Assembly: GCA_016927595.1 (NCBI GenBank)
Contig: JAFGMI010000001.1
Span: 1 to 44,110 of the forward strand
DNA from: Melioribacteraceae bacterium
GTDB lineage: Bacteria; Bacteroidota; Ignavibacteria; Ignavibacteriales; Melioribacteraceae
Direction: 5' to 3'
Length of the DNA: 44,110 nucleotides
The notes below the pieces were generated by a model. The model did no database searches and was not told the DNA's origin. It saw nothing but the letters and a program-made list of their open reading frames with translations. This document shows, in pieces, positions 34,013 to 42,031 of the stretch. The stretch's first letter is position 1. Every line of letters starts with the position of its first letter. The translations under genes and the position numbers were made by a program.

Positions 34013-36796
34013 ATGGCTAATACATCCGAAAAGAATACGAATCGTAAAATTATTGTTAAGGGTGCGAGGCAGCACAATCTTAAGAACGTCAACCTGGAAC
34101 TTCCCCGAAATAAATTGATCGTTTTTACAGGAGTAAGCGGCAGCGGTAAATCTTCACTTGTGTTTGATACGATATATGCCGAAGGACAGAGAAGATATGT
34201 TGAATCCCTATCATCTTATGCAAGACAGTTTCTCGAACGAATGAGTAAACCAGACGTAGATTTTATCTACGGAATCAGTCCTGCTGTAGCTATAGAACAA
34301 AAGACAGGCGCAAGGAATCCGCGTTCTACCGTCGGAACAACAACTGAGGTTTACGATTATTTAAGACTGCTTTATGCGCGTATAGGAAAGACAATCTGTT
34401 TTAATTGCGGTAAAGTTGTTAAAAAAGATTCTGTTCAAAGTGTTACGGAATGGCTTGAGAAATCCGATGATGGTTCTAAGTTTTACCTGGGCTTTCCAAT
34501 TCATTCACACGGAGGTAGAACCGTTAAAGATGAAATTGAGCTGCTTAAGAAAAAAGGATTTTTTAGAATTTATAATAGAAACAAGCTTGTCGATTTAAAT
34601 GAAACCAAAACCTATCCGCGTTCAAAAAAGGATTTATATGTTGTTATAGAACGACTGAAAGTTAAGAAGGGAAGTGTAAGAGAGAAATTTGCAGATTCTA
34701 TTGAGACAACTTTCAGGGAGGGGGAGGGTCGTCTTGTATTGATCGATCCCGATAAAAACGAAATAGCCTCATTCAATCAGTTCTATGAATGCTGCGGAAT
34801 AAGGTACGAAGAACCCGAGCCACGTTTCTTTTCGTTTAACAATCCTTTCGGCGCATGTCCTGTTTGCCAGGGTTTTGGTCGTACAATTGACTACGATATG
34901 GATTTGATTGTACCTAATCCAAAGCTGTCTATAATACAGGGTGCAATCGCACCTTGGCGCACCGTAAAGTATAGCAAACATCTGCGGGATCTTGTCCGCG
35001 TAGCTCCCAGGAAAAAAATTCCTGTCGATAAACCTTTTTCAGAATTATCTGATGAACATGTACAGCTTATAAAAAACGGCTTTGACGGTTTTATAGGCAT
35101 CAATAAGTATTTCAGTCAACTTGAGGAAAAAACGTATAAGATGCATATACGTATTTTGCTGAGCAAATACCGCGGCTACACAACTTGCAGTGCGTGTAAA
35201 GGCTCCCGTTTAAGACGTGAAGCCCTGCAGATAAAGATAAATAACAAGTCAATTTTCGATCTGGTAAAACTCCCACTGGAAAAAGCATCTGAGTTTTTTA
35301 ACGATTTAGTCCTGAGTGATTATGAAAGAAAAATAGCCGAACGTGTTCTCGAAGAAATCCGCAAAAGGTTAACTTTCCTTAACGATGTGGGTTTGGGATA
35401 TCTTACAATGGATCGTTTAAGCAGCACATTATCGGGTGGAGAGACGCAAAGAATTAATCTTGCTACTTCACTTGGCTCCGCATTAATCGGTACATTATAC
35501 GTGCTCGATGAACCCAGTATAGGTCTGCATCCCAGAGACAACAGCAGATTGATAAAAATACTCAAATCATTACGGGATATCGGCAATACCGTTCTTGTTG
35601 TTGAACACGATCCGGAAATGATGAAAGAGAGTGATTTGATAGTAGACATGGGTCCCCAAGCAGGTGTAAACGGGGGAGAAATTGTGACAATGGAACCGTA
35701 CGACTCTCTTGTTAAAAATAAAAACTCACTAACCGGAATGTACCTAGCCGGAAAATTATCGATAGAAACACCCGTTGAACGGAATATTACAAAAGGGAAA
35801 TCGATAGTTATTAGAGGTGCAAGCGAACATAACTTAAAGGATATAGATGTTGAAATACCTTTGAATAAACTTGTGGTTGTAACCGGAGTAAGCGGTTCGG
35901 GAAAAAGTACTTTAATCCACGATGTTCTGTACGGAGGTATTGCTAAACATTTCGGGAGCAATCCTAAAACGATAGGTAAGTTTATCGACATAGAAGGCAT
36001 AAGAAACATAGATGAGATAGAAATAGTTGATCAATCACCGATCGGCAAATCACCACGGTCTAACCCGATTAGCTATGTGAAAGGTTATGAACACATAAGA
36101 GAATTATTTGCATCGACACCACAATCGAGAGCCCGCGGATACAAACCCGGATATTTTTCATTCAATGTCTCCGGTGGGAGATGCGAAACCTGTCAGGGGG
36201 AGGGTTATGTAAAAGTGGAGATGCAGTTTCTTGCTGATCTTTATCTTGAATGTGAAACCTGCAAAGGTACAAGATTTAAAAAAGAGGTACGGGATATAAC
36301 TTTTAAGGGTAAAAACATCGTCGACGTGCTTGATATGACCGTTTTGGAAGCATCGGACTTTTTTAAATCACAACCAAAAATTAATAAGTGTCTTCGGGTG
36401 TTGTCAGATGTGGGTCTTGGTTATATAAAACTGGGACAGCCGTCAAACACACTCTCGGGCGGCGAAGCACAAAGGATAAAACTTGCACTTCACCTTCTGG
36501 CTCAGAAGGATAATAAACATACGCTGTTTATATTTGACGAGCCTACAACTGGTCTGCATTTCGACGATATAAAAAAACTCTTAAACTGTTTCAACATGCT
36601 TTTGGAATCTAATAATTCAGTCGTGATTATTGAGCATAATCTCGACATAATTAAATGCGCCGATTATATAATCGACCTCGGACCTGAAGCCGGCGACATG
36701 GGGGGTAGAGTAATAGCAGCAGGAACACCAGAGGAGATTACTGAGATTGAAGAATCTTATACGGGAAGATTTTTAAAAAGTGTGTTAATAAACTGA
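34013..36796 (+). CDS. uvrA: Excinuclease ABC subunit A
   Basis: A UvrA of about 927 residues with the two-ATPase layout. Walker A GVSGSGKS is near residue 43 and again near 630; LSGGE signature motifs are near 478 and 820. The C-terminal zinc finger CETCQGEGYVKVEMQFLADLYLECETCKG is intact. The first zinc module is incomplete: FYECCG replaces the usual first CxxC, though CPVC follows, as I recall for Bacteroidota UvrAs. It recognises DNA damage with UvrB in nucleotide excision repair. I chose ATG 34013 over TTG 34004; neither has a clear Shine-Dalgarno. Confidence 0.95.
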   Translation: MANTSEKNTNRKIIVKGARQHNLKNVNLELPRNKLIVFTGVSGSGKSSLVFDTIYAEGQRRYVESLSSYARQFLERMSKPDVDFIYGISPAVAIEQKTGARNPRSTVGTTTEVYDYLRLLYARIGKTICFNCGKVVKKDSVQSVTEWLEKSDDGSKFYLGFPIHSHGGRTVKDEIELLKKKGFFRIYNRNKLVDLNETKTYPRSKKDLYVVIERLKVKKGSVREKFADSIETTFREGEGRLVLIDPDKNEIASFNQFYECCGIRYEEPEPRFFSFNNPFGACPVCQGFGRTIDYDMDLIVPNPKLSIIQGAIAPWRTVKYSKHLRDLVRVAPRKKIPVDKPFSELSDEHVQLIKNGFDGFIGINKYFSQLEEKTYKMHIRILLSKYRGYTTCSACKGSRLRREALQIKINNKSIFDLVKLPLEKASEFFNDLVLSDYERKIAERVLEEIRKRLTFLNDVGLGYLTMDRLSSTLSGGETQRINLATSLGSALIGTLYVLDEPSIGLHPRDNSRLIKILKSLRDIGNTVLVVEHDPEMMKESDLIVDMGPQAGVNGGEIVTMEPYDSLVKNKNSLTGMYLAGKLSIETPVERNITKGKSIVIRGASEHNLKDIDVEIPLNKLVVVTGVSGSGKSTLIHDVLYGGIAKHFGSNPKTIGKFIDIEGIRNIDEIEIVDQSPIGKSPRSNPISYVKGYEHIRELFASTPQSRARGYKPGYFSFNVSGGRCETCQGEGYVKVEMQFLADLYLECETCKGTRFKKEVRDITFKGKNIVDVLDMTVLEASDFFKSQPKINKCLRVLSDVGLGYIKLGQPSNTLSGGEAQRIKLALHLLAQKDNKHTLFIFDEPTTGLHFDDIKKLLNCFNMLLESNNSVVIIEHNLDIIKCADYIIDLGPEAGDMGGRVIAAGTPEEITEIEESYTGRFLKSVLIN

Positions 36797-38482
36797 TTAC
36801 AGATGAAGATGTTTTTCCATGCCGTTTGAAAACTTCACCTTAATAGAATTATAATGCAGAGTATCAGTATTTATAATATTCAGCCCGGGCAGTAACAATT
36901 CGGTTCTGTACGCAGCTGTTTCTTCCGTTTGAAACGTTATTATCACTTCTTCTTTCCGGGATGTTGTAATTATAATAATATTCTCATCCGTACTGTGATC
37001 GACATAAAATACATTGTCGATTAATTCTATATCTTGTGATAATGATTTTAATACGGGAATACTTATTTCAACGATATTGCTTCTGTTTTTACTTTCATAC
37101 CAAAACCGGTTCAGAGACCTAACGGCAAAGTAATAATTAATTCTTGCCGGATTTAATATATTGAATATAAGCGAAGTGCGGTCGGCGGAAATAACTTTAA
37201 ACAAATTTTCCGAACTCATTTCATCAAACTTGTTATTCAAATCGTAAATTGAAAAGTATTCGATGCTTTTCGATTCCGGAGTGAGCTCCGGAATTATCCA
37301 TGTTAATTCAATTTTATTCTGAGTGTCATCTTTTATATCCGCAACCAGTTCAACGGGTGCAGCAGGCAAGGATTTTTTCTTCCAGTTAATTTCAGCCGGA
37401 TAAGACTTCGAATCAAAATAATCTGCATCAGTAATAAATTCATACCTGAAAAATGCAACTCCGGCGGCATTTTGGGAGCGTGTATAATCTATCATTTTAT
37501 GTGTTTCAGACTTAACATTTTTTTTATATGACGCGATCCCTATCACAATATTCCTGCCGAACGATTCATCAAGCCAATCCTTAACCAGTAAATCGAACCT
37601 GGGTTTATCAGAAATGTTCCAGTATATCTGCGGAGCGAGATAATCAATATACTGTTCCCGAAGCCACAGCCTGGATTCCTGAAATACCTCATAATAACTC
37701 TGCAGCCCCGTAGCGCCCGGTTTGTTTTTATAAATACCGAGAGGTGCGGCACCAATAATTAAATCAGGATTTAATTCATATGCTCTGAGACTTATTTGTT
37801 TTACAATATCCGTAATATTTTCACGCCGCCATTGGTTTTTGTCTTTGTTTTCCCCGTACAAATTATATGCGAAACTGTCATCTATTTCTCTCGATGGATA
37901 TCTGATAAAATCGAACTGAATGCCATCGAAATTATATTTTGAAACCGCCTCGCATACTATATTTGCGAGATATTCCCTCACTTCGGGCAGCCCCGGATCA
38001 AGCCAATAACTGATTTCACCATCAACATTAACTTTGTGAATCCATTCTGGGTGTTTGTTTAGAACATGCGCTGGATAATCAAAAACATTTTGTTCATTAC
38101 CCGAATAGCATCTGACCATATTGAACCATGCATGAATTTCCAGACCTCTTTTATGTGCTTCTTCTATTGCGAAGTTCAAAGGATCATAATCTGGTTCTTC
38201 GCCAATATTTCCCGCAATGTAATGCGACCACGGTTCATAACTGCTGTTAAATAATACTGTACCGTTGAAACGAACCTGAAAATAAATGGTGTTATAATTC
38301 CTGTTTTCCAGATTATCTAATATTTTTACAAGTTCGTTTTTTTGTTCACTGACGTCATACGTCGGCGGCGGCCAGTCAAGCCGGAAATTGGTAGCTACCC
38401 ATACCGCACGTGTTTCTCTGTCCGTTTGAGATTGGATATTACAGAATAAAAAAAGACAAATAATAAGTATTTTTGTATACAA
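36797..38482 (-). CDS. GHL10-family glycoside hydrolase-like protein, exported
   Basis: From the TTG at 38482 the protein has 561 residues and begins with a signal peptide (YTKILIICLFLFCNIQSQ). A TTG at 38539 would place 19 extra residues before it, inside aroB. The TIM-barrel part (about 25-350) matches GHL10 (PF02638): TRAVWVATNFRLDWP, TIYFQVRFNGTVLF, GLEIHAWFNM and FDGIQFDFIRYP. An FN3-like region follows, then a Ser/Lys-rich tail. Relatives act on peptidoglycan or other glycans, and the substrate is not known. It lies downstream of aroB on the same strand. Confidence 0.85.
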   Translation of the reverse strand: MYTKILIICLFLFCNIQSQTDRETRAVWVATNFRLDWPPPTYDVSEQKNELVKILDNLENRNYNTIYFQVRFNGTVLFNSSYEPWSHYIAGNIGEEPDYDPLNFAIEEAHKRGLEIHAWFNMVRCYSGNEQNVFDYPAHVLNKHPEWIHKVNVDGEISYWLDPGLPEVREYLANIVCEAVSKYNFDGIQFDFIRYPSREIDDSFAYNLYGENKDKNQWRRENITDIVKQISLRAYELNPDLIIGAAPLGIYKNKPGATGLQSYYEVFQESRLWLREQYIDYLAPQIYWNISDKPRFDLLVKDWLDESFGRNIVIGIASYKKNVKSETHKMIDYTRSQNAAGVAFFRYEFITDADYFDSKSYPAEINWKKKSLPAAPVELVADIKDDTQNKIELTWIIPELTPESKSIEYFSIYDLNNKFDEMSSENLFKVISADRTSLIFNILNPARINYYFAVRSLNRFWYESKNRSNIVEISIPVLKSLSQDIELIDNVFYVDHSTDENIIIITTSRKEEVIITFQTEETAAYRTELLLPGLNIINTDTLHYNSIKVKFSNGMEKHLHL

Positions 38483-38496
38483 AAAAGTTCTGTAGT

Positions 38497-39594
38497 TTAC
38501 TTTTGAATAAAAATTGAAATCCCCTGCCTTAGAGCCCAATATACATCTTCATTTTTCGCTTCAACATCAATGAGAATCTCGCCAATATCTTTAATCAATA
38601 CAAACTTAATATTGCCCATCCTGTTTTTCTTGTCTCTTAGCATTATTTGGTAAAGTTTATCAGGATTATAATTTTTTAACTTAACAATGGAACTGAACTG
38701 CAATATAAAATTTATAAATTTATCATAACGACGTTTATCAATAAATTCCATCTTGTATGATAATTCAATCGCACATGAAATACCTATTATTACAGCCTGA
38801 CCGTGTTTTATTTTATAATTCTGCTCAACTTCAATTGCATGAGCAAAAGTGTGCCCGAGGTTCAGAATTTTTCTAATGCTTCCCTCTTTTTCATCAGCCG
38901 CAACAACAGAGCCCTTATATCTGACAGAGTCTTCAATAATTTTTAATATGACGTTACTTTTCAGGTTAATAATTGATTTAAGATTTCTGTTAAAATAGTT
39001 GTAAAAATTCTTATTAATTATAAAAGCATACTTTACAAGTTCCCCGATTCCGCAGATAATTTCTTCGTCAGCGAGAGTTTTAAAAAAATTAATGTCTATA
39101 ATTACAAGCTCCGGCTGATAGAATGATCCGGCTATATTTTTAGTAGATCCCAGATTTATACCCGTTTTACCGCCTACCGAGCTGTCAACGGCAGCAAGCA
39201 GTGTAGTGGGCACCTGAACATATTTTATTCCTCTCATATAAACAGAAGCAGCAAATCCCGCTACGTCCCCCACTATTCCTCCGCCGAGAGCAATTACAAT
39301 TCCATCTCTATTAATATTTGCTGAAACCATTTTTGTCAATAGGTTTTCAAGTGACTTGTGATTTTTATTTTTCTCAGTTGAATTAAATAAAATTACTGAA
39401 CCTTTACTATGACCCAAAAGAAGCGTTTTATCAATTAGCAGTTTATTGTATTCATATGCACGCTTATCGGCAACAATAAATCTGGATGTTGTTAATTTTC
39501 TTTTTCCCAGCTCTTTTCGAACGTCTCGAAATATTCCTTTTCCTATAATTACATCATAGGACTTCTGCCCAGGTTCAATTTTAATTTTTCTCAT
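38497..39594 (-). CDS. aroB: 3-Dehydroquinate synthase
   Basis: This 365-residue enzyme shows the NAD- and zinc-dependent sugar-phosphate cyclase motifs: GGGIVGDVAGFAASVYMRG (about 104-122), PTTLLAAVDSSVGGKTGIN, and the zinc site NLGHTFAHAIE with a further His in KHGQAVIIG. It makes 3-dehydroquinate, the second step of the shikimate pathway. The ATG lies one base after the aroK stop (TGA-T-ATG), so the two genes are translationally coupled. Confidence 0.95.
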   Translation of the reverse strand: MRKIKIEPGQKSYDVIIGKGIFRDVRKELGKRKLTTSRFIVADKRAYEYNKLLIDKTLLLGHSKGSVILFNSTEKNKNHKSLENLLTKMVSANINRDGIVIALGGGIVGDVAGFAASVYMRGIKYVQVPTTLLAAVDSSVGGKTGINLGSTKNIAGSFYQPELVIIDINFFKTLADEEIICGIGELVKYAFIINKNFYNYFNRNLKSIINLKSNVILKIIEDSVRYKGSVVAADEKEGSIRKILNLGHTFAHAIEVEQNYKIKHGQAVIIGISCAIELSYKMEFIDKRRYDKFINFILQFSSIVKLKNYNPDKLYQIMLRDKKNRMGNIKFVLIKDIGEILIDVEAKNEDVYWALRQGISIFIQK

Positions 39595-39595
39595 A

Positions 39596-40132
39596 TCACA
39601 TCTTGTTTATTTTATTTGCAATAAAATCAACTGTTCGTCCCAGATTATTACTGTTTGTATCTATAGTTAAATCCGCAGCGTTATAGTACTTCTCCCGTTT
39701 ACCCAACAGGTCATTTATCCTCTTTAAGAATTCTTCTTTTGGTTTGTTTTCCGTTATGAGATCCTTAAAAATCGGTCTGTCAAGTTTGTTTTTAATTCTT
39801 TTATAGATTGTTTCCGGAGATGATTTAAGATAAATCAACTTGCCTGTTTTTTTAATCAAATTAATATTGTTATCATTTACAACTGCTCCTCCGCCCAGCG
39901 AAATAACGCATTCGGTATTACCCGATAAACTTTCCAGCTTATGTGATTCAAGTTTTCTGAAATATTCCTCACCGTTTTTTTCAAAAATCTCATCAACTGT
40001 CAGACCGGTATCTTTTTCTATTTCAGCATCAAGGTCGAAGTAATTCCACCCAAGCACATTTGCAAGTATTGGTCCGATAGTGCTTTTACCGCTGGTCATA
40101 AATCCGGTCAGATAAATAATTTTATTGTACAT
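39596..40132 (-). CDS. aroK: Shikimate kinase
   Basis: The 178-residue kinase has the P-loop GFMTSGKST (about 10-18), the shikimate-binding DxD-like DLDAEIE near 34-40, the FRKLESHKLESL segment and the LGGGAVV glycine-rich loop. The lid region includes RPIF. It phosphorylates shikimate in the chorismate pathway, in line with its tight linkage to aroB. No Shine-Dalgarno is seen before the ATG. Confidence 0.95.
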   Translation of the reverse strand: MYNKIIYLTGFMTSGKSTIGPILANVLGWNYFDLDAEIEKDTGLTVDEIFEKNGEEYFRKLESHKLESLSGNTECVISLGGGAVVNDNNINLIKKTGKLIYLKSSPETIYKRIKNKLDRPIFKDLITENKPKEEFLKRINDLLGKREKYYNAADLTIDTNSNNLGRTVDFIANKINKM

Positions 40133-40204
40133 TATTTTTGTATGATAGCGTTCGAAAATATAGAAAGAATTATTTTAATTCAGAAACCGGAGGGCTTAAT
40201 AAAA

Positions 40205-40930
40205 TTATAAAAGATGATAAACGATTCCAACAGTAAAAGTAATACCATCTACGTTAATTTTTGAATCGAATGAATTGCCCGGAAGCACGAACTGCCTGTC
40301 GCCGTATATTACGTTGTTGCTTGAGTATTTGCTTGTAACTTCAACCTGGGGATCTCGAAAGCGCATTTCGCTTCTTACCGACAGGTAGTCCTTTATCATA
40401 TAATCCATACCGATGCTTACGTGAATACCATATGCAAAATTCCGACCAATATTATCTAATTCGACTCCGTTTATTTCACGCAGGTGTTTTCCCGTGTAAA
40501 TACCAAATCCTGCTCCCATGTTAAATTTGAAGTTCTCTGTCGAAAACGGCAGGAGATAATAGCCGGAAAATTCAAATGGTGTCATCGAATAGCCTTCGTC
40601 TACGTTAACTAACTCGTTTCCCGATGAACCTGCGAGTATAATTGTATTTAATCCGAGTTTCTCAATATATTCCACAGAAAATCCAAGCACTATATCGTTC
40701 GAAATTTTATATCTTATATCGATGGACGGGCTGAAAATATCATCCAGAACCTTATGGCGGTCCCTTAAAAATATATCCGTCGACTTGGGAAACAAAAACA
40801 ATTTAGAAGAAGCCGTAAAACTATAATTCACGGATATCGCCAGGTCATGTCCCCTGTACTGGGCATGATTTACGGTTGTACAGATCAAGGCAAGCATTAT
40901 AACGTTAAAAACAAAACTTGAGGTTTTCAT
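40205..40930 (-). CDS. Outer membrane beta-barrel protein
   Basis: The 241-residue protein has a signal peptide ending VNHAQ (about residue 24) and a beta-barrel pattern of alternating hydrophobic residues with strands such as VLGFSVEYIEKL, NFKFNMGAGFGIYTG and FAYGIHVSIGMDYMI. It ends with an aromatic-rich strand and the terminal L. It resembles the OmpA/OmpW-like beta-barrel families. The ligand or function cannot be stated. It is divergent from the BASS transporter; a hairpin with a U-run sits in the leader. Confidence 0.8.
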   Translation of the reverse strand: MKTSSFVFNVIMLALICTTVNHAQYRGHDLAISVNYSFTASSKLFLFPKSTDIFLRDRHKVLDDIFSPSIDIRYKISNDIVLGFSVEYIEKLGLNTIILAGSSGNELVNVDEGYSMTPFEFSGYYLLPFSTENFKFNMGAGFGIYTGKHLREINGVELDNIGRNFAYGIHVSIGMDYMIKDYLSVRSEMRFRDPQVEVTSKYSSNNVIYGDRQFVLPGNSFDSKINVDGITFTVGIVYHLL

Positions 40931-40971
40931 AATGCAGCAATAATATACAAATTAGATTCTAATAAAAAGTG

Positions 40972-40996
40972 AAAAAGCCGCACACATTCAATGCGG
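40972..40996 (-). other. Hairpin with U-run in the leader of the beta-barrel gene
   Basis: On the minus strand, ACCGCA-TTGAATGTG-TGCGGC is followed by TTTTT (40976-40972) at about 42 bp before the beta-barrel ATG. The shape is terminator-like, but no minus-strand gene lies immediately upstream. It could be a leader attenuator or a chance hairpin. Confidence 0.35.
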
Positions 40997-41074
40997 TTAA
41001 TAGAAAACATATTCTGCTATGGATTAAAAAATTAGTTTTGCAAATTTCACTATTACTTTATTTTATGGAATATA

Positions 41075-41995
41075 ATGATACATAAAATAACGAATCTGTT
41101 TCCCGTGTGGGCTGTACTGCTCTCAGTTTTAGCTTTTCAGATCCCCGATTTATTTGTTTCTCTTAGCGCACTGATTATTCCTCTACTGGTATTGGTAATG
41201 TTCGGCATGGGGATAACTTTAACGGCAGACAATTTCAAAGAAGTGCTGACAACCCCGAAAATAATACTTCTTGGAATTTCACTTCAATACTTTGTAATGC
41301 CTTTAGCCGCATATATAATAAGCATATTTTTCGGATTTAGTGCCGGATTAACTGCGGGTATGGTCCTGGTTGGAAGCAGTCCCGGGGGTACTGCATCAAA
41401 TGTTATTACTTATCTTGCTAAAGGGAAAGTCGCTCTTTCAATCACTCTTACATTATTATCTACTTTGCTGGCAGCATTCGCTACACCTTATTTAAGCTAT
41501 TTGTATCTCAATCAGATTGTTTACGTACCGGTCGGGGATATGTTTTTGAACGTAATTAAAATCGTATTGCTTCCTGTTGTGGCGGGATTAATAATAAACA
41601 CTTATTTCGGAAATAATCTTGAAAAATTTAAACCTGTTTTCCCGCTGATATCTGTAATTTCTATCGTGATCATAATTGCGATAATCGTGGCTTTGAACCG
41701 GGAAAAATTAGTTGACATGGGTTATCTTGTTGTCCTTGGTGTTGTAATACATAATTCATCCGGACTATTACTTGGTTATATTTTAACAAGAATCTTCGGT
41801 TATGATACAAGTACATGCAGAACTATTGCAATTGAGGTGGGTATGCAAAACTCTGGTTTGGCGGTAGCGCTGGCTATAAAATTTTTCGGATCTGCTGCGG
41901 CACTGCCGGGCGCTGTTTTCAGTGTATGGCACAACCTCTCAGGTTCATTGCTCGCGGTTTTATGGGGTAAGGACAATAAAAAACCCCGCCAATAA
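41075..41995 (+). CDS. Bile acid:sodium symporter family transporter
   Basis: The 306-residue protein has about ten transmembrane helices. BASS-family signatures are visible: GMGITLTADNF near 48-58, the crossover segment GSSPGGTASNVITYL near 104-118, and EVGMQNSGLAVALA near 259-272. Family members couple uptake of bile acids, keto acids or other organic anions to sodium; in bacteria the physiological substrate is usually unknown. The final codons lie in the arm of a hairpin that is a terminator for the opposing gene. Confidence 0.9.
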   Translation: MIHKITNLFPVWAVLLSVLAFQIPDLFVSLSALIIPLLVLVMFGMGITLTADNFKEVLTTPKIILLGISLQYFVMPLAAYIISIFFGFSAGLTAGMVLVGSSPGGTASNVITYLAKGKVALSITLTLLSTLLAAFATPYLSYLYLNQIVYVPVGDMFLNVIKIVLLPVVAGLIINTYFGNNLEKFKPVFPLISVISIVIIIAIIVALNREKLVDMGYLVVLGVVIHNSSGLLLGYILTRIFGYDTSTCRTIAIEVGMQNSGLAVALAIKFFGSAAALPGAVFSVWHNLSGSLLAVLWGKDNKKPRQ

Positions 41996-42004
41996 TGACG
42001 GGGT
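41978..42004 (-). terminator. Terminator of the PpiD/SurA-like gene, inside the BASS gene 3' end
   Basis: ACCCCG (41983-41988) and CGGGGT (41999-42004) pair across a 10-nt loop. In the minus direction the right arm is followed by a run of T (A run at 41978-41982 on the plus strand). The hairpin begins 28 bp after the minus-strand stop and covers the last codons and stop of the BASS gene. Confidence 0.7.
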
Positions 42005-42031
42005 CAAATCTTTAATTACCAAATTACTTCG

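Noticed and set aside
35320-36009. 229-codon minus-strand frame inside uvrA
   Set aside because: It mirrors the high-coding-density uvrA frame and does not resemble any protein.
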